Shown: positions 60,601 to 64,000 of the stretch, in pieces
Layout: every line of letters begins with the position of its first letter
Numbering within the stretch: position 1 is the stretch's first letter
Assembly: GCF_902809835.1 (NCBI RefSeq)
Contig: NZ_CADDWM010000012.1
Span: forward strand, 62,001 to 126,000
Direction of reading: 5' to 3'
DNA from: Agromyces sp. Marseille-P2726
Lineage (GTDB): Bacteria > Actinomycetota > Actinomycetes > Actinomycetales > Microbacteriaceae
Length of the DNA stretch: 64,000 nt
Translations under genes and position numbers: made by a program
The notes under the pieces: generated by a model
Seen by the model: the letters and a program-made list of their open reading frames with translations, nothing else
What the model was told of the DNA's origin: nothing
Database searches by the model: none

Positions 60601-61317
60601 TGGAAGCGCTCGGCGGTCGGCGCGGGCGCGAAGGCCGGCGGACCGAACTACCTGTTCGGGCTCGGAGAGTGGATGCCGCGACACGGCGCCATGTCGAGCA
60701 CCCTCCACCTGCGCGGCCTCGAGAAGCGCGTCACCGAGCTGATCGAGGCGTCGCAGCCGGCCCTCGACTACGAGTCGTTCGAGATGCTGCGTCGGTCGGC
60801 GCTGTCCGACGAGCTCATGTGGGCCGAGGAGTACGGCGCGGTGAAGGACGTCTCGGGCGTCGGCGTCGAGCGGAACCTCTTCCGCTACCGACCCATCCCG
60901 GTGACCATCCGCATCAGCGAGTCCTCGAGCCTCGCCGAGGGCTTGCGCATCATCGCGGCGGGCCTGCTCGCCCGATCGCCGCTCACCGTCTCGACGGCGA
61001 TCGAGCTGCCGAAGACCGTGCACACGATTCTGGATGCGCGCGAGTTCCGCGTCATCCGCGAGGGCGACGCCGCCTGGCTCGACCGGGCGTCGAAGGGCGG
61101 CATCACCACGCCGCGCGTGCGCCTCGTGGGCGGCGGAGCGGCAGCGGCATCCGCGCTGGCGACCGCCCTGGGCGGGTCTCCGGATGTCGCGGTGTGGTCG
61201 CACCCCGTGACGCCGTCGGGCCGCGTCGAGTTGCTGCCGTTCCTGCACGAGCAGGCGATCTCGATCACGAACCACCGCTTCGGCAACCCCACGACGCTGA
61301 CCGACGGGGTGATCTGA
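57685..61317 (+). CDS. putA: Bifunctional proline dehydrogenase / L-glutamate gamma-semialdehyde dehydrogenase
   Basis: PutA oxidises proline to pyrroline-5-carboxylate with FAD and then to glutamate with NAD. The 1210-residue chain has the proline dehydrogenase barrel (about 70-430; DYVSIKVSSVVSQL, FINLDMEEYRDLDLT, VVKGANLPMERVDA, TYDTKQDSDTNYKRVL) and the aldehyde dehydrogenase domain (about 500-990; TPPWNFPVAIPAGG, catalytic Glu in LAETSGKN, catalytic Cys in GQKCSA). A C-terminal region of about 200 residues follows. No ribbon-helix-helix DNA-binding domain is present, so it is not a self-regulator; the divergent LysR gene is the likely regulator. Confidence 0.96.
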   Translation: MSNVATDVVPNTDHVVALVRRWLADSADHAAEPAAERLAGVLKDPNGLAFTVGFVDGVMRPEDLGVAGRNLEQVAKLTPKFLPWYLRAAVRVGGFVAPAFPWAVIPIARRVLRGMVGHLVLDATPAKLGPAIATLRESGNRLNLNLLGEAVLGEDEADRRLRGTKEFLARDDVDYVSIKVSSVVSQLSMWSFDEAVAKVVHKLTPLYELAAKSGASGIPKFINLDMEEYRDLDLTIAVFTTLLDQPQLQHLEAGIVLQTYLPDALGAMQELTAWAQRRRAAGGAPIKVRVVKGANLPMERVDAAIHGWPLATYDTKQDSDTNYKRVLHWSMTPEHTDAVKLGVAGHNLFDVAHAWLTARERGVESRVEFEMLLGMATGQAEAVRRDVGNLLLYTPVVNPREFDVAIAYLIRRLEENASHDNFMSAVFELADDPRLFEREQQRYLRSLAALESDPATVPSPNRTQNRRTEWTDESFAAAMAVPDAPAPGTELDEDVSLTSTVLGIMRGSSGIEQADAAASVTPTATGPGFTPGFRNEPDTDPALAPNREWGRRILDRVPASRLGADTIAAARIDDHESLESVIQTVAARGRAWGELSGGERAAVLHRAGLALAANRDRLIEVMAAETGKTIAEADPEVSEAIDFAHYYAERARELDHVHGAMFVPSTLTVVTPPWNFPVAIPAGGVLAALAAGSGVIIKPAKLAQRSGAVMVEALWEAGIPRDLLALVDIGERELGRELVSHPAVDRVILTGAYETAQLFRSFRNDLPLLAETSGKNAIIVTPSADLDLAVSDVVKSAFGHAGQKCSAASLVILVGSVAKSERFHRQLLDATASLRVGYPEHPLSQMGPIIEPADGKLLHALTQLGIDEEWLVEPKQLDATGRLWSPGIRTGVKPGSYFHLTEFFGPVLGIMHARDLDEAIRLQNAVDYGLTAGLHSLDSEEIATWLERVEAGNLYVNRGTTGAIVQRQPFGGWKRSAVGAGAKAGGPNYLFGLGEWMPRHGAMSSTLHLRGLEKRVTELIEASQPALDYESFEMLRRSALSDELMWAEEYGAVKDVSGVGVERNLFRYRPIPVTIRISESSSLAEGLRIIAAGLLARSPLTVSTAIELPKTVHTILDAREFRVIREGDAAWLDRASKGGITTPRVRLVGGGAAAASALATALGGSPDVAVWSHPVTPSGRVELLPFLHEQAISITNHRFGNPTTLTDGVI

Positions 61318-61383
61318 GGGCGGCTGAGCGTTCCCTCGACGCTCGCACAGGGGCAGGCAGAAGGGCAGAACGAAAGAGGCAGG

Positions 61384-61944
61384 TCAGAAGGGTGGCGGGT
61401 CGGTGTAGCTGCGGCCGGTCGGACTGCGCCACGTGACCGTATGGTCGGCATTCTTGGTCTGCCTCGGGCCGCGATTGCGGCGGCGGATGCGCTTCGGCGC
61501 GCGACCGCCGAGGAACGAGCTCGCCGAGTCGACCACGAAGCCCTGCCGCAACGCCTCTCGACCGATGAGCATGCGGAAGCCCATGACGTCGCGATTGGTG
61601 AGCGTCACCTCTGCGGTGACCGGTCGGCCGAGGAGGACGACGTCGATGAGCACGACGAGGCGATCTTCGAGGTGCCCCGAGGAGCTGCGCACCGAACGGC
61701 GATCGTGGATGGGCAGCTCGACGACGACGGCGTCGAGGTCGCTGTTCTGCCACGGGTGCACGCCGAAGCGCACCGCGGGTGCGGCGTCCGTGCCGATCTC
61801 CTCGATGTCGAACGCGTGCAGTGACGAGGTGCGGGCGCCGGTGTCGAGCTTGGCCTTGATCCACGGGATCCCGACCCCCGGCAGGTTCACCCATTCGCGC
61901 CATCCCGTGACGGTGATGGTGTTTGAATGGGGAGGTTCGCTCAC
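61384..61944 (-). CDS. RimB-like retropepsin-type protease (RimK-associated ATP-dependent zinc protease family)
   Basis: The 186-residue protein belongs to the PF05618 family, with the aspartic-protease-like signature KLDTGARTSSLHA and LIGREALRQGFVVD. In other bacteria RimB trims the poly-glutamate tail that RimK adds to ribosomal protein S6. The rimK homologue is divergent, only 27 bases away, which supports a linked function. GTG at 61944 is preferred; the longer frame to 62052 would run into rimK. Confidence 0.88.
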   Translation of the reverse strand: MSEPPHSNTITVTGWREWVNLPGVGIPWIKAKLDTGARTSSLHAFDIEEIGTDAAPAVRFGVHPWQNSDLDAVVVELPIHDRRSVRSSSGHLEDRLVVLIDVVLLGRPVTAEVTLTNRDVMGFRMLIGREALRQGFVVDSASSFLGGRAPKRIRRRNRGPRQTKNADHTVTWRSPTGRSYTDPPPF

Positions 61945-61971
61945 CCCACCATCTTCGCAGGGACCCCACGC

Positions 61972-63165
61972 ATGAAATTGGCGATCCTCTCGCGCGCGCC
62001 GCAGGCGTACTCGACGCAGCGACTCAAGGCGGCCGCCCAGCAGCGCGGACATGACGTGAAGGTGCTGAACACCCTACGCTTCGCGATCGACCTGTCGGGC
62101 CCCGAGCCCGACCTGCAGTACCGCGGCCGCCGGTTGTCGGACTACGACGCGATCCTGCCCCGCATCGGCAACTCGATCACGTACTTCGGCACGGCCGTGG
62201 TGCGCCAGTTCGAGCAGATGGACGTCTACACGCCGAACACCGCCAACGGCATCACGAACGCGCGCGACAAGCTTCGCGCGACCCAGATCCTGTCGCGCCA
62301 CAACATCGGCATGCCGGCCACGGCGTTCGTGCGCAATCGTGCCGACGTGCGGCCCGCCATCGAGCAGGTCGGCGGTGCGCCGGTCGTGATCAAGCTCCTC
62401 GAGGGTACCCAGGGCATCGGCGTCATCCTCGCGCCCGAGGTCAAAGTGGCCGAAGCCATCATCGAGACGCTGCACTCGACGAGGCAGAACGTGCTCATCC
62501 AGCGGTTCATCGCCGAGAGCCGTGGTCGCGACATCCGTGCCCTCGTCATCGGCGACCGGGTCGTCGCGGCGATGCGACGGGTGGCGAGCGGCGACGAGTT
62601 CCGGTCGAACGTGCACCGCGGCGGCATGGTGGAGCGCGTCGAGCTGACGCCCGAGTACGAGCAGGCGGCCGTGCGGTCGGCGCAGATCATGGGCCTGAAG
62701 GTGGCGGGCGTCGACATGCTCGAGGGCGCTGAGGGTCCGCTCGTCATGGAGGTGAACTCGTCGCCCGGCCTGCAGGGCATCGAGGGCGCGACCAAGCTCG
62801 ACGTGGCCGGCGCCGTCATCGACTACATCGCGAACCAGGTGGCGTTCCCCGAGATCGACGTGCGTCAACGGCTCACCGTCTCGACCGGGTACGGCGTGGC
62901 GGAACTCGTGGTGCACGGAGCCGCCGACCTGGTCGGCAAGACGCTCGGCGACTCGGGCCTCTGGGACCGCGACATCACCGTGCTCACGCTGCATCGCGGT
63001 ACGACCGTGATCCCCAACCCGCGCAAGGGCGTGGTGCTCGAGGCCGAGGATCGGCTGCTCTGCTTCGGGAAGCTCGAGGAGATGCGCTCGATGATCCCCG
63101 AGCGCCGCCGTCGCCGAGCGAAGGTGCGCAAGCTGCCGAAGCAGCCCCTTCCCGAGGCCGGCTGA
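61972..63165 (+). CDS. rimK: RimK-type ATP-grasp ligase fused to a C-terminal RCK_C (TrkA_C)-like domain
   Basis: The first 300 residues match RimK, an ATP-grasp enzyme that adds glutamate to ribosomal protein S6 or forms gamma-glutamyl links: KLAILSRAPQAYSTQRLKAAAQQRGHDVKVLNTL, LPRIGNSITYFG, VIKLLEGTQGIGVILA, IAESRGRDIRALVIG and MEVNSSPGLQGIE. Residues from about 310 to 385 (RQRLTVSTGYGVAELVVHGAADLVGKTLGDSGL…VVLEAEDRLLCFGKLEEM) resemble the ligand-binding RCK_C domain of K+ channel regulators. ATG at 61972 is used; an upstream frame from 61927 overlaps the RimB gene. Confidence 0.92.
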   Translation: MKLAILSRAPQAYSTQRLKAAAQQRGHDVKVLNTLRFAIDLSGPEPDLQYRGRRLSDYDAILPRIGNSITYFGTAVVRQFEQMDVYTPNTANGITNARDKLRATQILSRHNIGMPATAFVRNRADVRPAIEQVGGAPVVIKLLEGTQGIGVILAPEVKVAEAIIETLHSTRQNVLIQRFIAESRGRDIRALVIGDRVVAAMRRVASGDEFRSNVHRGGMVERVELTPEYEQAAVRSAQIMGLKVAGVDMLEGAEGPLVMEVNSSPGLQGIEGATKLDVAGAVIDYIANQVAFPEIDVRQRLTVSTGYGVAELVVHGAADLVGKTLGDSGLWDRDITVLTLHRGTTVIPNPRKGVVLEAEDRLLCFGKLEEMRSMIPERRRRRAKVRKLPKQPLPEAG

Positions 63166-63245
63166 GCGGATGCCGCGGCGGGCGCGGGCGACGAACCACC
63201 GACTGTTTTCGGCGCGGCTCGCGACCAATGGGTCTTTCGGCCGCG

Positions 63246-63374
63246 ACTCCTGAAAAGAAGGACGCCGCTGCGGATGAAGAAGGACGCGGCTGCGGGTCGA
63301 GGAAACGTCCTTGCTTTCAGGAGTGCACGCGGCGCCTTCAGGAGTGCACGCGGCGCCTTCAGGAGTGCACCGCG
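63246..63374. repeat. Long hairpin and three 21-bp tandem units downstream of rimK
   Basis: The arm 63246-63264 (ACTCCTGAAAAGAAGGACG) is inverted, with a single mismatch, against 63306-63324. The right arm runs into three tandem units of TTCAGGAGTGCACGCGGCGCC (63316, 63337 and a partial at 63358). It lies between convergent rimK and GntR genes. The rest of 63166-63462 shows no gene. Confidence 0.85.
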
Positions 63375-63462
63375 TTGAGAGATGCCTACGGCGTGCGGTC
63401 GACGGCGGTGAGCCCGGAACCGGCTCCGGCGGCGGTGGCGTGCGCCCGCGGCATCCGGCCGG

Positions 63463-63849
63463 TCAGCGCTCGACGTCGAGCGCGGATGCCGCGAGCTCGA
63501 GTGCCGTCGCACGGTCGATGCCGAGATGCCGCACCCGGTCGGCATAGGCGATCGCGGCGAGCTGTGCCTCGCGGGTGACGGCGTCGCCGTGCGCCGCCAC
63601 GTAGCTGCCGGCCCGACCGCGCGTCTCGATCACGTGGTCGGACTCGAGCGCGCGGTACGCCTTCGCGACCGTGTTCACTGCCAGGTCGAGTTCGGCGGCA
63701 AGGGCGCGCACCGTCGGCATCCGCGTGCCGGGCGGAAGGGCGCCGGAGGTCACGGCGTCCACGACCTGGCGCCGCAGCTGCTCGTAGGGCGGCGTGTCGA
63801 GGTCGTGCCGGATCGCGAACCGGATCGGCGCGTCCGCGGCATCCGCCAT
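63463..63849 (-). CDS. GntR family regulator, YtrA-type
   Basis: The 128-residue protein has a GntR winged helix (PPYEQLRRQVVDAVTSGALPPGTRMPTVRALAAELDLAVNTVAKAYRALESDHVIETRGRAGSYV) and only a short helical C-terminal part, the build of YtrA-type regulators that usually control ABC transporters. It starts two bases after the stop of the Lrp gene and is probably cotranscribed with it. Confidence 0.92.
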   Translation of the reverse strand: MADAADAPIRFAIRHDLDTPPYEQLRRQVVDAVTSGALPPGTRMPTVRALAAELDLAVNTVAKAYRALESDHVIETRGRAGSYVAAHGDAVTREAQLAAIAYADRVRHLGIDRATALELAASALDVER

Positions 63850-63851
63850 CG

Positions 63852-64000
63852 TCAGTCCCGGTTCCGGTTCACGAGCCGCGAGAGCACGATCGCGCTGCGG
63901 GTGTGATCGACGTTGGGCGCGATGCGCACGCGTTCGAGCGCATCCTCGAGCGAGGCGATGTCTCGGGCGCGCATGTGCACGATCGCATCTGCGCTGCCGG
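63852..64000 (-). CDS. Lrp/AsnC family regulator, C-terminal end
   Basis: The last 49 codons of a gene running out of the window read GSADAIVHMRARDIASLEDAL and end VDHTRSAIVLSRLVNRNRD. This is the end of the RAM effector-binding domain of Lrp/AsnC regulators, with the conserved T-R-S/T-…-V-L strand. The DNA-binding part lies outside the window. Confidence 0.85.
   Translation of the reverse strand, partial: GSADAIVHMRARDIASLEDALERVRIAPNVDHTRSAIVLSRLVNRNRD

Overview
The window is high-GC actinobacterial chromosome, most likely from the family Microbacteriaceae (an Agromyces-like organism). This is inferred from the strong G/C bias at third codon positions, many TANNNT promoters placed 4-8 bases before GTG/ATG starts (leaderless genes), a DUF222-HNH gene of the kind common in that family, actinobacterial coproporphyrin-type heme genes, and family-specific intergenic repeats. 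No tRNA, rRNA, CRISPR array, prophage or IS element was seen.

Layout. 1-12188: end of an M13 peptidase, a membrane-anchored DUF4097-like protein, a class A beta-lactamase-fold serine hydrolase, a tandem alpha/beta-hydrolase, a Nudix hydrolase, a lactate 2-monooxygenase-like flavoenzyme, an MprF-like aminoacyl-lipid synthase with a membrane esterase, and glycyl-tRNA synthetase. 12219-13715: a DUF222-HNH gene broken by an in-frame amber codon. 13864-28507: a nearly complete heme locus (hemA leftward; hemE, hemG/cgoX, chdC, cpfC, hemC, hemD, hemB, hemL rightward), interrupted by three small membrane or envelope-stress genes and a methyltransferase. The set gives the coproporphyrin route from glutamyl-tRNA to heme b. 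28754-41987: an aromatic flavoprotein monooxygenase with a divergent IclR regulator, two AlkZ/YcaQ-type winged-helix proteins, an ABC-2 transporter, a PEP-mutase-family protein, a cysteine desulfurase-like enzyme, a class C serine hydrolase lipoprotein, a frameshifted LssY-type gene and a PEBP protein. 42343-49187: LysE exporter, VOC protein, enoyl-CoA hydratase/HIBYL-CoA hydrolase, prpD and prpC (methylcitrate cycle), RibD-type reductase, acyl-CoA thioesterase. 49307-64000: AI-2E-family membrane protein, SRPBCC protein, FAD oxidoreductase, a DrrAB-type ABC exporter facing a WYL regulator, a LysR regulator facing bifunctional putA, a RimB-like/RimK pair, and GntR and Lrp regulators.

The most striking feature is a family of short imperfect-palindromic repeats (ends near GGTGGTCGAG and TATCGAGACC, with a GC-rich hairpin core). 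Copies lie between genes, in inverted pairs and in tandem arrays, but also INSIDE reading frames. Three copies are read through in hemE and seven modules in the LysR gene, in the same orientation and reading frame, and other copies supply the stop codons of hemL, the enoyl-CoA hydratase gene and the tandem hydrolase. A second, unrelated repeat is translated inside the thioesterase. This resembles the protein-coding palindromic elements known from Rickettsia. A separate signal is the 9-mer GGATGCCGC, seen about 60 times by eye on the two strands, usually within genes and often using otherwise rare codons.
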